Shown piece by piece: positions 22,901 to 37,900 of a stretch of DNA of 64,000 nt. The position numbers were made by a program, and so were the translations under genes. Origin of the DNA: Branchiostoma lanceolatum (Eukaryota > Chordata > Leptocardii > Amphioxiformes > Branchiostomatidae); the NCBI RefSeq assembly GCF_035083965.1, contig NC_089722.1, positions 22,685,142 to 22,749,141 of the forward strand, given 5' to 3'. A model generated the notes under the pieces. It was not told where the DNA came from. It ran no database searches and saw only the letters and a program-made list of their open reading frames with translations. Within the stretch, counting starts at the first letter, position 1. The number at the start of each line of letters is the position of its first letter.

Positions 22901-25900
22901 TACTGGAAAATTGCCGAATAGCCTTGTTTTCTTGGATGCCTTTCTTCAATAATTTGAGTCTTGAAAAACGGTTTTTTAATGAGATCACCGTATGCCAAAG
23001 GCACCGACATCGATTCTTCGCAAGCATAACAATAGCAACAAACAAAAGAGTGTGAATGTCCAACGATATAGAGCGTCCCCACTCAAAGAAAATTATGCCA
23101 ACTTCTCTTATTTTTTCCCGATTTCTCGGTATTTAGTACGTCTTTTTTTTTAAAGAGGACGGCCTCTGCCTGACTTCAGGCCGTCCAAAGCGACATAAGG
23201 CTTGACGGGAAGACGCCCCTCTCACGAACTTCAATCAAAACAGAACGAAAAGAACTCAGCTGAAAAAATTACGCATGGGCCTGAGTCAATCGAGATGTTT
23301 CCCTGTCACGGTGTCCCTGTTGAGGTCATCTGGTGTCCATCTGTGACACGCTTTACCACCCACATACGGGCTTCGAAGAAAATGGGTTCAAAACATATGA
23401 TTTCAAAACATATGATTCGCACCACAATCAGGCCTGACCACACTCAAAAGATCTCAAAATAACAAGCAAGCCATGCTGCTACACCTGCCTGGAGATTTAG
23501 TGGTAACGTTACAGTTTCATATCCCATGTCAGAAAACCCACTGGGCCAATTTGACTGGGCCTTGCGGCGTCCCATCCCATCGGAAGTGTAGTACTAAAAC
23601 GTAAATTATCTCCAAGCAGATCTACACGGGGCGCGAAAATCCAGCTTCTCTGGCTAACGTTACTAACGTTAGTAAATTATTCAGCTTCTCTGGCTTCAGC
23701 TTCTCTGGCTGACTGGAGCTTCTCTGGCTAGCATATACGATTTTCGCGCCCCGTGTAGTTCTGCTTTGAGATAATTTCCCCCAAACGTTCGTGACAAAAC
23801 AAGCACGACAGTCATAACGTAACGGACATAACGTTGGCAGTTGACGGTGCTTACCGGCTCTTCTTCTTGGCTTTCGGAGGAGGCCCGTCCATCGTATTCT
23901 CAGCCGAATCCATCCACGAGGTTGCAAATTACTGGTCACTGTACCGTACTACGTTACTCGTATTCTACGTGCGGCAATATATATCAGTTTCAAGAGTAGA
24001 TAAAGACAAATCGAAATGCCGAGATGAAAGTGCGGTGACACTCCCTCAGTAACTTGGACTGCACTGACGCTCACCATGGGGTAATTCACACCCGTTCTGT
24101 GATCAGCCAATCAGAGAACTAGACTCACCGTGCTTGTCTAGCTTTGGCGGGAAAAGGGAAAACTTGCAACAGTTCCGCGTCTGGACAAGTTCTCAGGACA
24201 CAATCGCGATACACTTGAGAAAATTAATGACTGCACTTGTAATACATGTAGTACTAATGACACAAAGTGCAGTAAATCGATGTTTGATAGAACAAATAAA
24301 ACAGCATCGGTCCAAGGGCCGCGGTGGTCTGGTCTGACCAAGGCCTGGGTCTGATATTCCCAACAGTTGCAACAATCATGAGGGCATGCGGGGGGGGGGG
24401 TACTTGCGTGGGCGGGGGTTGGTCCCCGCAAGGAAGTTTTACATAAAACCTCCTTGGTCCCCGACAACGCACTACGCGAAATTCGGGGGGCAAATTATGT
24501 TAGCCCCCACCACCTTCGATTCTGTTCTTACTTAAATTAGGCAAATCTCATCCGAGGAAACTTTCTCTAAAAAGTAAACACCTGCTTGTCGAATTTTTCT
24601 ATTTCTTAAAATTTAGAGGTTCTACTCTTGCACTGTATTACAAATATAGTGACCATCTTGTATGACCCACCAACAAAGTACATGCCTCTAGAAGTATTTT
24701 GTAAATCGGTTACCGAAGTGTGCACTCAACTGACCATTGCAAACACATAATGTAACGTTAACATACAGTATAACGTTACAAAGAGTTTGTTAAAGTGTTG
24801 ACAACGTGTTAACAAGATACCCGTTTATGCACAATGGCAGTTTCTGTTAGAGTAGAGAAGCAACATCAAACTGATCAGACTTCATTGACTCCGCGCATGA
24901 GAAGTATACTGACCCAATAGTTTACCTATAAGAGCACACAGTTTAACTTTCAGAGCTGCACAGGGCTCGAAATGCTGGGTGCATGTGCACTTTTGTACAC
25001 CTAATTTTGGAGCTGTCCACCTAATTTGACTGTGGATGCACCGATTCACACAGATATTTTTGTAGGATATTGGGCAAAGGTATTGTACACTAGTTAACAG
25101 AAAATGTTTTAAATCTAATTTAAGTCCTTACGTGTTAAAAGATTAGCCTAGACATGCCGATCACAAAGATGTGTTTTTCCTGGTCCAAAAATTGAATTGA
25201 ACAAGATTTGGCAGGTTTTAGCTACTTTATACTATTTTGATATACTACGTATATCTTCTTGGTACTTGTGTGTAGGTACCTTTCAGTTTCACATACATGC
25301 CACGGTGTACATGCACAGTATAAAGGAGATATCTCTAAACAATGTCCCATATTCTTCAGACCAACTTTTTTGGATGCGAAATGGTCCCGAGACATCAGAT
25401 ATATATTTTTTTTGTTGTAAAAGCACAATTTCCTGATTTGATGCCAAATCAGCATTTTTGACAGGAAAATGTGGTTATCGCGAAACAATGTCCGATATTC
25501 TTCAGACCAACTTTTTTGGATGCAAAATGGTCCCAAGACATCAGATATATACTTTTTTTGTCATAAAAGCACAATTTCCTGATTTGATGCCAAATCAGCA
25601 TTTTTGACAGGAAAATGTGGTTATCGCGAAACAATGTCCGATATTCTTCAGACCAACTTTTTTGGATGCGAAATGGTCCCAAGACATCAGATATATATTT
25701 TTTTTGTCGTAAAAGCACAATTTCCTGATTTGATGCCAAATCAGCATTTTTGACAGGAAAAGGTGGTTATCGCGAAACAATGTCCAATATTCTTCAGACC
25801 AACTTTTTTGGATGCGAAATGGTCCCAAGACATCAGATATATACTTTTTTTGTCGTAAAAGCACAATTTCCTGATTTGATGCCAAATCAGCATTTTTGAC

Positions 25901-28900
25901 AGGAAAAGGTGGTTATCGCGAAACAATGTCCAATATTCTTCAGACCAACTTTTTTGGATGCGAAATGGTCCCAAGACATCAGATATATACTTTTTTTGTC
26001 GTAAAAGCACAATTTCCTGATTTGATGCCAAATCAGCATTTTTGACAGGAAAAGGTGGTTATCGCGAAACAATGTCCGATATTCTTCAGACCAACTTTTT
26101 TGGATGCGAAATGGTCCCAAGACATCAGATATATACTTTTTTTGTCGTAAAAGCACAATTTCCTGATTTGATGCCAAATCAGCATTTTTGACAGGAAAAG
26201 GTGGTTATCGCGAAACAATGTCCGATATTCTTCAGACCAACTTTTTTGGATGCGAAATGGTCCCAAGACATCAGATATATATTTTTTTTGTCGTAAAAGC
26301 ACAATTTCCTGATTTGATGCCAAATCAGCATTTTTGACAGGAAAAGGTGGTTATCGCGAAACAATGTCCAATATTCTTCAGACCAACTTTTTTGGATGCG
26401 AAATGGTCCCAAGACATCAGATATATACTTTTTTTGTCGTAAAAGCACAATTTCCTGATTTGATCCTTAATCAGCATTTTTGGCAGGACAAGGTGGTTAT
26501 CGCTAAATCAGCTTTTGGCACGTTGTTTGTAGATATATCCCATCAAACCCAGTTTCAAGGCTATTGGACAAATGGAATATCAAAATACGATTTTTTAAAA
26601 CATTCTTGTAGATCATGTGACGAATGAAAGATTTTACTCTCGACAGAAGACAACAATAACACACTGAATTTAGGTCAATTTCTGCAGTTCTGCTTTTTAT
26701 CGCTAGGCAAAATGACAATCGATCAATGACCTATATCTTCCAGCCAAAAAGTGGGACAGCAAAATCGCTAACACAACGAATAGATGAGCATATCGGCCTA
26801 CTTTTGTAAAAGTTTCATCTAAAACTATCACTTCTTTCTTGTTTTATGAAGGAAAGCGCTTTCGGTGATTTGCAGTTCCCTGCGGAAGGCAGCTTTTGGA
26901 ACGCAACCTCGCTTTGCGCGATACTGGAAAATGTTGGATTTCATATCTTACCTAGAATACAACGGATTTCTTCCAAAGTTGGCTGAAATATTCATGAAAG
27001 CTTACTAAGTCATTGTATGAATTCCCAAGCGATGAGTACAATTGGTTATGGAGTTACTAACAGTTGAATCTCAGACAATAAATAATGGGTTTCTGACACA
27101 ATTTCTCAACAAAAGTCTACCTTTCTCCTCAAACATTGAGTACAAACACTCAGAAAAGTAGTGGTAATACCACTGAAATGTTCTTGATAGAGTTGTATGG
27201 ATGATATGTATTTTTCACGATGTAGATCCCTAACATTACATAATTTTTGTAATGTCGGACTTTTCATGTTTGAACCTTTGGCAATGCTCAAAAATGACGA
27301 TCGATTAATGATCTGTATCTTCAAGCAGAAAGGTGGAACAACCAAGCTACTAACAGCACAAATAGATGAGTATATACACCTACTTTCTTGAAAGTTTTAT
27401 TAAAAAATATCACCTCCTTCTTGCTTTATGACGGAAAGCTCACTTCCGTCAATTGCGGTTAAAATCGCTAGAATAGACCGTGTGGAAGATAGCGGAATGC
27501 GGCCTCGCTTTGAGCGAGATTCGCACGGACTTGACATCTCGCCCACAGTACAACAGGATTAAGTTCAAATTTGACTGACATATTTTTCAAAACTTACTTA
27601 GTTGAAAAGTCCTTGATAGATTTATATAAAACGTAATGGTCAAAGCCATGGCCATCTACATTGTTTTGGTATGGATGGTCCTTGGCACCCTTGGTTAGGG
27701 TTAGGGCTAGGGTTAGGGTGATATCTATCTCCCAGAAGCCTAAACTTGGTATCATCTAAAACACCTCTTAGACCGTATTTCTTGGCAGGAACCCGATTCT
27801 ACATATCGTCTTGCGTTCGGACGTTAAACGTGTTTAAATCTTTCCCCATTGTTTAAGCATGGGCGCATGGCCTGTGTTACTGGCGGGATCAGCTAAGTTT
27901 CAAAGCTTTGTATTCATCAATAATGATGTACAAAAATCGTAAAAAAATCATATCTTAGTACAGCACTTGTCCAATTTCCTGTTCAGTACGTTTGGTTAAA
28001 AATATTTACAAAAAGCCAAAAATTATCTTACCCTAGCGGTAGGTGACAGAACTGCAGAATTGAGAAAATCGCCGATAGTATACCATACCAATAGGGGAAA
28101 CACTGGTAACTTCACAAACTCAAGTTTGAAACTTTGTTTGTATACGCATCAATAATGATCGACAAAAGTCGTATGTTGATTTAGCACTTGACTGGTTGCG
28201 TGGTCAGGGTGTTTGATTTAAAATATTTACCCCAAAAAATCATTTAATCCTAGTGGCAGGGGACAGAACTGAAGAAGGTGCAGATCATAACACCAAAATC
28301 TCATTAAGAAATCAGCGGTGGGAAATTTGATGCAAAAGAAAGAAATCAGTTTTTTTGGGAGACCATTAGTCCTGTGAATGACAGTATTTCATCCAATCTA
28401 GATCATGTATGCACACATTGGTAACTTTCGGTCAGCACCTAATACCTGGCAATCTATTCTCTCATGTTGGGGCCTCTAGAATTTCTTTCATTAAAAGCCT
28501 GCATATCTGCAAGCTGTATCTCCTAATAGACGCAAGAACACGATTTGTTATGCCACTCTGACGACATCTAACTTTTGGTATACTAGTATTCGCTTTTTTT
28601 TCTGTGTCAGCGGAAATATACATTTCAGTCTCCAACCCTTGTGCAGTTACACGAGCCCTTATGGTTGTATGATGTGCATAAGAATGCTAATGATGTAATG
28701 GATATGGATGATCTTAGCCTTGTGCAGAGTATTTTACTGTATGGTCGTTTTGATACAATATGCTATACACAAAAGACAATGGAAACAAATGGTGAAAAGC
28801 AAATGGACGATAAGGTGGCCTTCTTTATGAATCAACAACTTGCTCATTTATTGTCATAGCCTGTATACATCTTGGCAGGCAAGACCAAAGATATCCAATA

Positions 28901-31900
28901 TACATGTACTTCACTTTGCCCCACATCAGCTACTGAGTGCCATATGTTATGGACCGATGTTGAGGTCATTGGACACAGATACAGGGAGCCAAAACAGAGA
29001 TTGTGGAGCTACATGGTTTATTCCTACTCTCCAAGCAGAGGTTGAATGGGCAGATCGTCACCGTTTTATCATATGCCATCATTTTTTGTCGCTAGCCCAT
29101 TCTGAATGCATGTGTCTTAGTGGGTTCATAACATACTGCATATCGGGTTTCAGATACAAGAATTATTCATTTTTAGGCAATGTTAATGTTTGCAATATTC
29201 CATGTTTCATGCTGAACTACAACTTTAACAATAGTCAAAAGAAATAGTTTAAATGTCATAATAATGAACACTGCCGCACTTATGTGTATGGAACAATGGA
29301 ACACATGCTGAAAACTGGTGAGAGGATCTAGGAGAGTAAGACACACTGCAGTAATATTTCCTTCCTTCGTGTTGCCCGATCTAGCAAATAACAAAAAATA
29401 CTAAAAAGTACTAATTTTCTCGTCATCCACCAGCATAAATGCTGGCTACTTGGTAAATGTAGCAACCAACATATGAACTGTTTTAGCATAGCTGATATGA
29501 TTGATCTACACAGTCACTGTAATTTTATAACATCACTCATGCGAAGGTCTGAACTGATGTAACTTAGTTTTGGACACAAACTATAGCTATATTCATGCAA
29601 TGTACTTCTTTACCATGGAAACATTCCAATATTTCCGGGTCACACATCATTGCCATTCGACTTGCCTCATGCTGTAGTGATTGCATTTTTGCTCATGGCC
29701 CAGGATAGAAAAGAGAAAAAGATAAGGCTTCGCATATGGGTATTGGAAAGTCATTTCAAGAATATACAATTAAGAAGTGCAACACTCTCCTTCACTTACT
29801 GTTAGTTCATTGACTTCAAACAGCAGAAGCGTAACTTATGTTCACCTCGGACAACTGCAGTCTGTTGTACACATAATCACATCACCATGTCTATCTTGTT
29901 TTCCCCCATCACTTTTTTTGGTTTTTGTTGTACCACCACCATCATCAGCACTTTCCTAGGGTGCAATGCCCGGCAAGTGGTTTGTCAGGCTACTGATATA
30001 TATATATATACATGTTATGTACATGTAAGCTACAAGAATATATTCTTAATGACATACATCGTAAAAATGTCGTCACACCGATTTTAACTAAGACACTTTA
30101 AGCACTCACATCATCTCTTAACAGGTTGTCTGTTGTACATGATTATCTTCAGTGTCATTTCTGTTAACATGAACTTACTCATCATCCTCTCCCTCAGATT
30201 CATCATCATCCTCTTCTTCATCATATTCGCTATCTAATGAATATTCAAGGTCACTACTCAAGTTAGCACTGTCCCCTGTAGGGACTTCTGGGAGAATTTC
30301 TAGTTTAGTCCCAAACATAGTGTGGGCAAAGTGTAGCTGACTTTGCAAAGCATCACGTTTTTTGTGGAGCATAGCAACAGCACCTATGTCTCCATCATTC
30401 TTGTACATCTTTATTGATTCTGATATGGTTTCATATTCTGCTAAACCACTCTCAATGAAATTAATCATATCCTTGGATGTCATCCTGAGTTCTTCCTCTG
30501 CACACTTCTTCAGGCACAGCGCATCAATGGCCTGTCTCTGGACTGATTTAGGGACAAGCCCATCCTCCTGACAGAAAAACCAAATAGAATAGTTTGAATG
30601 GCCATACTATCTAGCACCTTATTCAGAGAGAATGAAAAATAGGTGATATGAAATAAATACAAGGTGATAAAACTGTTTCTTTCTCCAAAATTATAATCTT
30701 CCAGCACAAACCTACTGCTAACATACCATAGTATTAAAAGATAATGTCAATGGCACTAAAGGTTGACTCTCTAACTTTGCTTTTTTCTTTCTTTCTGCAT
30801 AATCATATCATCTGGCAGAGACAAAAATCCAACATAATTGATGTCTGCTGCGTGGATGCGACTCCAGACTGAACATCTTCTTTACATTATGATTTTAACT
30901 CACCAACAAATCTAACTGTGTGTAGCATTGCCAGGTAGGCTGGCAAGCTTCTTGGAAGTCGATTGTTCGAGGGAACGATGTGTCCAGTGGCAGTCTGGCA
31001 ATCTTGTTGTAGTTTGCAATCGTCTTTTTGAGTTTTTTGTTGATACTCTTCAGCAGCCTTCCCAGCTTCTTTGCTATGGCCTGGCCATCTGAAGAAAATA
31101 TAAATTGACAGCAATGCAAAGTCAAATATATCTAAGTTTTAAGCACATGTGAGGACACAGTGACAGATACATCAAAATGGACAATGACAGAGTAACTTTG
31201 ATTATCATGATTTAGAACAATTGGAAATATTGAAGGTTAATCCCCTCATGTTCAAGTAAAACAGACCTGGGTACTTCTTCTTCAATGATAGAAGGAAAGT
31301 CCTCTCTGATGCTTCCCTCCAAAGTTTCTCCAACAGAGAACGCCTTTCCTCACTGTCAACAAGGAGCAGGGTAGTTTTGTAGTCATCATGGTCTTCCTTC
31401 CATCGGCTGATCTTGTGTTTCCTTTCAGTTAGCACCAGCTTTTGCTCCATTCTGCAGAAAACATGATTGTCACTGGGTTCTATGAACAGCTCTGAAATTA
31501 CTTTTTTGAGGTACTTCATCTTAGCAACATGATGTTTTAATACATCTAAAATTGAATGATTTCCTTGTGTTTGGTGATCTTGTTCTAATGTCTTTAAACT
31601 TGACAATACAAAACTGACTTTGTATTGAGACTTTTTGAAAATACCATAACCTTTCTAAATCACATTAAAGCTAAGAGATGGCATGGTTACACTCCCAAAC
31701 TTGGGACAAGCCGGGCAGTGTGCTGAAACTGAAATTATGAAATAAGAAGCAAGAAAACACCAAACTGAAAAGGAAATTGTCTGCTCTCTCACTTAACAAG
31801 GATATATATCGAATGAAGAGTCTGAGTGTTTGGCAGATTCTGATTTCAACTCTTGGACAACATCCAGATGGGTAGCTAGACCCGCCAAAAAGAAAAAGGT

Positions 31901-34900
31901 CGCCAACACTCAGACAACAATGACAACAACATAAAAAGAAGACAACAACTTTAACTTCTATGATATTATGCGCACATAACTTGGTGCGAAACGTTTAACG
32001 AGTTAACGACCAGGACCACTACACATGTGCTTTGACTTCTATGATACAGCAGTAGCTAGAACTGCTATGGTGCTAGAACAGCTAAGGTGCAACTATGCGT
32101 GCAGAACTTTGTGGTATCCAATTACTTGGGATCTATTGCGCTTGCGCGCGATGATCCCATTACAATTGAAGAAAACATTTACTAATACAACAATTGCTAA
32201 CACTATAGTAATATGCCTTTGCTACATCACTATACCACACTTACAACATGTGTAATTTTGGCAGCAGTCATATGGATTAATTTTGTTTAAAAGAAAAAAA
32301 AGCAATATATAATAAGCTTCAGTCACTGCGCATTTATTTTTGTGCATCACTTACTCTTTGTACTGAGCCATCAATGCTGAGCGAAGAATTCCATCAGTGC
32401 ACGACTGCATCTCGTCCCTGTCAAACAAGACAAATAAACATTATCATACTACATGTAATATACGTAATTTACCCTGACCTGTTAGACTAAGTAAAATCTG
32501 AGCAATTTACCCTTCTAATACAATTGTAGCAAGCAAAAATGTCGTTAAGAAACAATCAGTAACAACAACAGTATGTTCAACAACATCTGGACACATTGCC
32601 CAACCAGGTTCATCTGTTACCTAATGGAGAAGAAGACAGACAGGTCCAGTGCGTACGTCTTCTTCCATTGACTCAAACTTGCTGAAATGACAGAATGAAA
32701 CAACTTTTGTCAGTTTGACCAATAGTGTAACATACTTATTCTGTTTTTCTTTACTACAAACAACCAATCACAACAAATACATAATACAATACTCACATCT
32801 CTGTCTTCCTCGCTTCCACTGTTTGATGAGGTCTATCTCATTCTTCCTCCAGGTCTCGACATCATCTTCAGACACTGCAACTATTGAATTATCATATAGT
32901 ATTACCTCAGTTAAGTAAATGCTTTCACATCAATGTTGCTTTGATAACTATGTCCTTTCATCATTATTGATTTGCACACAATAACAACCTCTGAAAAATT
33001 ATTTCTTTGGTTTCCTGAGTATTTGTTTTTCGTGCCTTGGAGAGAGTAGCAGGGATAGCTATAAAAATCTGAAAGCATAAATGATGTCAACTGGAATTTC
33101 TTCCTATTCTAAGGCTCATGTTAGCTGACCATATTCAAACCCTTTAAAATACATTTTTTTGGATATATAAAAGACAAAATAACAAGTTTGCTTCTTTTAA
33201 TTCCAAGGCATAAGGCAGAGGGTGAGGTAAGCAATTGAAAGACTGGGAACACATGAACATCTTACCTGGTGCCTGTTCCATGATGTTTTTGAGCTCGTCC
33301 GAGGCCAACTTGTAGGTCTTCTCAGCCTTGTCATAGTTCTGAACAAGGCTGACATCTGAAGTGCAAGCAGCATGACAATTTTTTATGTCTTAACAAGATG
33401 TTCATAGATGTTTGTTTGTGCTCAAGGTAAGTAGTAAGCTACTAGGATCTAAGGAAATTTAGCTAAATACATCATAAGGGAAGAGCAAGGACAAAATGTG
33501 TTCATCTAACACATAAGCCTCCTGCTGGTAATGTTAAGATTGAACGATAAATTTTATGCAGTGTGAGAGTAGGCATTGTGAACTGGAGGTTACTTTCTAT
33601 GTATAACAAATTCCAATAAAAACTTACGCATATCTGCAACCTTCCTCCTGCCATAATGCAGTAATGCATCGGTCAGAAGGTCAGTCCGGTGGGTTGGTGT
33701 CATCTCCTTGGTGATGGAATTAAAGCCTCGAAGATACGACCACAGTCTCTCGACACATTCCCCGTCCGTCAGCCCAAATCCCTCCTTCCTTCGAGGACTG
33801 TACAGTATCTGCCATTGAAATTGTAAAAGACAGGCATTAACTAACTGTTCTTTTACATGTTGGTGATGAGTCTAGGTAATAAGCACTATATTGTGTCTGT
33901 TTTGACAATACAGCTCAGAAGAAAGTCTGCAATTAATATGCACCCACTGATGAAAAATTTGAGAAGCAACTAGCAATCTCTCGATAAAATATTACTTGAT
34001 GGCAAGTATAACTTAAGGCAGTGAGAGGGGACACTGATTTAGGTATAAATCATGTCAATGTCCAAGTTCCATAAAATTTGTTATGCCCACAAACAAATGA
34101 TCAATAAATTTACCAGTACCTGACAGGAAGACTTGTGGCCGTAACAGTGGAAGATTGGAATAGCCAATTCAATTGCCTCCAGCAGGTCCCACCTTTCTGC
34201 ATGCTAAATCAGGCAAGTCAAAATAATATGCATAATGTTTTACACTACATTACAAACAATACAAATTCACATCTACACTATAATTCTCCAACAAAGCTGA
34301 AGACCACCAGGCTATGAAGTGATGAGATATTTCCATCTTAATATCCCAATCTTGATCCTTAGACCACAGTGGTTCAGTCTCTGACTGACTTGTTCTCACA
34401 TACTTCAACATGGAAATGAAACAAGAGAACAAATTGAAAACAGAGTGTTGGGAGAAATCTTATATCTGAGTATATACTTTCCACCTGTTGGGGATATTCT
34501 GTATGTAGAGTGTCATTTTCTTTTGTTTCAATATTATCTTCTTTGATTCTGAGTTTTTCAGAAAGCTCAAAATCCAAGAAAAATAACAGTTTTTGATGAT
34601 CTAACCATAAACATATGTGGTCATACTTTGAAAAAAAATCTTTACCAAAATCAAGATTTTTGCTAGGATATTTAACATATCAAGAAAAAAACTCATTCAG
34701 TTTAATCAGATGACTTTGTTTTATGTATGTAGAGTGTGCAACTTTAAAGAAACTTACTTCTAAATGGGCCGTTAAAACGCAGGCAATATCATACATGACA
34801 TGCAACTTCAGATTCCTCCCTGGCTGAACGGCAGAAAGAAGCTCTTCTATCAGGTGGACTGGATATCCAAGCCTACATAAACAGAATCAGGAGTTATACG

Positions 34901-37900
34901 ATTTCACAAATTCCTAAAATATTTCAAGCCTCTGGAATCTGTGGGTTTGTTTTCCAAATTGTAAAATGGATATTTGTGGAAAACTGTCCAACAGCGCTAG
35001 CTGATGTCATGTTAACCAATAGATACATTGAAACCTAGGTTTACTCAAGGTTTACTTTAATGGTCCCACAAATAAAAATATAGATCCATTTTCTTATTGC
35101 TATGCGCATGATGACTGCAATACCCAAGTCTCATGATCATGAATGGTCAGTCAGCTTTAGTATATCACACATGTAAAGTTTCCATCATTAAACATGATGT
35201 ATTTATGCTGAGTATGTACTGATCAAGCGTGTAAGGCCCAAACCTGCACAACTTGTTCTTTACCCTGAAAGCTGCTATTGGGCCCCAAATCTAATAAGCA
35301 TTTCTTTGATAGGTCAAGACCTAAACACATCAATTTCACACAAAAAAAATTGGCACAAAAACTTTGGAAACTTTACTTTGGTTGGTCATATTTCCAATGT
35401 TTCTTTATCCATTTCAATGTATTATATATCAATGGAAAGGTACGTTGTGTAATTTCCTTTCCTATGATACCCAGCTCATTATAATTGTAATCTAATGGAA
35501 CGAGCAACAGGCCTTCCTACAATGTAGGTGAGTAGGTTTTAAAAAAAAAATTCCCTGCTGGCATAGTGCCAAACACTCAGCTCAGCACCAAACCTGTTTG
35601 CAGTGGTGTTGTCCACATCGTGACTGGAACAGTGTGTGTGTATACATTATGTTCATAGCTACAAGAGAGTAGATTTATTCTTCAACTGCTGGTTGGGGGA
35701 ATCAAAGAGTAGAGGCAGCTGAGAACCCTATGTTGACTGTTGCACGAGCCTGATTGCACAGACAGTGTTTGTTGGAGGTAGCGTCATGTTGTGGGGCAGT
35801 ATAACTGTCTGAGGAAAAACCAGGCTGATCATCCCAGACCTCAAGTCTGTTTAGGTGTCAAGACGTAGGAACACTATTCTCCATCCAGTCTTAGATCCTT
35901 ACCCCTGCAATTTCAGTGCCATTCTGCAAGATGACAGTGCCCATCCACACAGCCAATGAGGGTCATTTCAGACCACCTCCAGGATGCAGGAATACAGAGA
36001 ATATAATGACCTTCGAACAGCCCTGACCTCAATATGATTGACCACCTCTCAGGCTCTGGCTCTGTGATCATCTTGGGTGAGCTGTGCATGCAAGAGTGAC
36101 CAACAGAACAACACTGGTCGACCTTCGTCGGCTCCTTTTGGAAGAATGGCCAAGGAACTGTTTACAAAACTGGTGATAAGCATGAGGAGGATGTGCCGGG
36201 CTGTGGTGACAGCGCATGGCTTGTGTACTCACTACTGTAATTGCATTTAAGTTCGCGTGGTTTTAATTTCGCGGTAGGGAGAAAATGGAGTATTCGCGGT
36301 GGTTTTAAGTTCGCATTTGAGATAATAGTAGACAAGGGGGTAGGAGGGCAAAAAATTTTCCCGGTGGTTTTAAGTTTGCGGCGAAGAGCTTACCGGGAAA
36401 ATCGTGAACATTAAACCATCGCGAACATTTCTGCTTTTACAGTATTAGGCCACCTTCATCACAACTGTGGTTCCTACAAGCAATTTTTTCTATGAATGGA
36501 GAGTAAGCTTGGCATTCATATCAACATGTTTGGTTGATTGAAGTTTCATATTACCCTGGCACAAGACACTACCAACAGAAGAAAAAATACAGAATTGAGC
36601 GTTTGACTTTATTAGACCTGGTGCTCAATCCATCAATTTACAATCATAATAAGTTAGGTATCCTAGGAAAGAAAATCACAAAAGCTTTCCAATGATATAT
36701 TATACATTGAAATTGATAAAGAAATAACGGAAATATGATCCACCAAAGTTAAGTTTCCAAACTTTTTGTGCAAAGTTTAAAAGCCCTTAATAATGCACAT
36801 TTAGGTAATCAACAGTTATTCACTTTGGTCCTATCAATTTCCACATTGGTAGATAATTTAAGAGGAAAAGGAAAAGTTTGTATGCAAACCACATTCATGT
36901 TCTGTCATCTTTTTGATATGTACCAGTGACTGTATATACAGTTCCAATGAGTTGCTTGGATCACAATTCTACTATGTCCAGCTCAAAGATATCAAATTAT
37001 TCAAGAATCAAACAGAAATGAAGTTCAAACCTTTCTCCATGATGCATGTCAAGGAATTTGACCGGCATGCTGTGACGACATACAGCCCCGAACACACCTG
37101 TCACATCAAGCTTCTCTTGCCTGGACCGAGATCGCACAGAACTTCCAGCTTGGAAGTTGTTGCAGTCCTGAATAAAGGACAGCATAAACACAATTTATAT
37201 GAGTCATACTGTAATACAAAACATGAAGGGATCATCCTAGCTATTCAGTCATCGCAAGGAAATGTTCAGCTATTGGTCCTTCATAGTGTTTGAGTAGAGC
37301 AAGAGCTCTAGTTCATTAAAGGGCAATATTGCTGGCGATGATCACTACAATGACAGAAGAACAAGAGTAGCAGTATACTCTGAAGTGAGAATGTACCAAA
37401 TTAATGTGTAATGGACTAATAATGCTGTCTTTAATGTGGTCACCTGAGTAATGGCAATGTGTTTGGCCAGTTATTGTGAAATGTTCCCCTGTTTTGAGGT
37501 TTCGAGTTATGCAATACAAAATAACATGGTAGTTAAAAAATGTGACTGCATTTCAAAGTACTAAACTGGGTTACCTCATCAGGCTTGCTGTCTTGAGAGT
37601 AGTCAGACATAAACTTGGTCACTTGATCATCAGGCAAGAAGTAAGTGCTTTGATGAAGAGGGCCTGCCGAACTTGTACCTGATGATTTTTTCCTCACAAG
37701 CCCAAAGTTAGCATCTAGGGAAACTATCATCTCTCCATCACCCTACAGTGAAAATATAAATTCCAGAAAAGGTGATAAGTGTACCTTACTTGACTTATAA
37801 GTATAACAATGGATGAGAAAGAAGTGAATTGCAGTATTGCACCTACATATGATCTAGAACTGAATTTTCATTCTTGAGCAAACCTTAGATGCTAGGTCAC

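Noticed and set aside
25222-26448. Series of 89-104 codon minus ORFs repeating the same peptide
   Set aside because: Product of the 146-bp satellite; copies overlap and have no independent start, splice or family evidence.
25340-26507. CRISPR-like array
   Set aside because: Eukaryotic tandem satellite with 146-bp units and no unique spacers.
28628-29247. Adjacent plus ORFs as a third transposon gene
   Set aside because: Peptides match nothing I recognise and no consistent splice chain links them; kept only as unassigned DNA.
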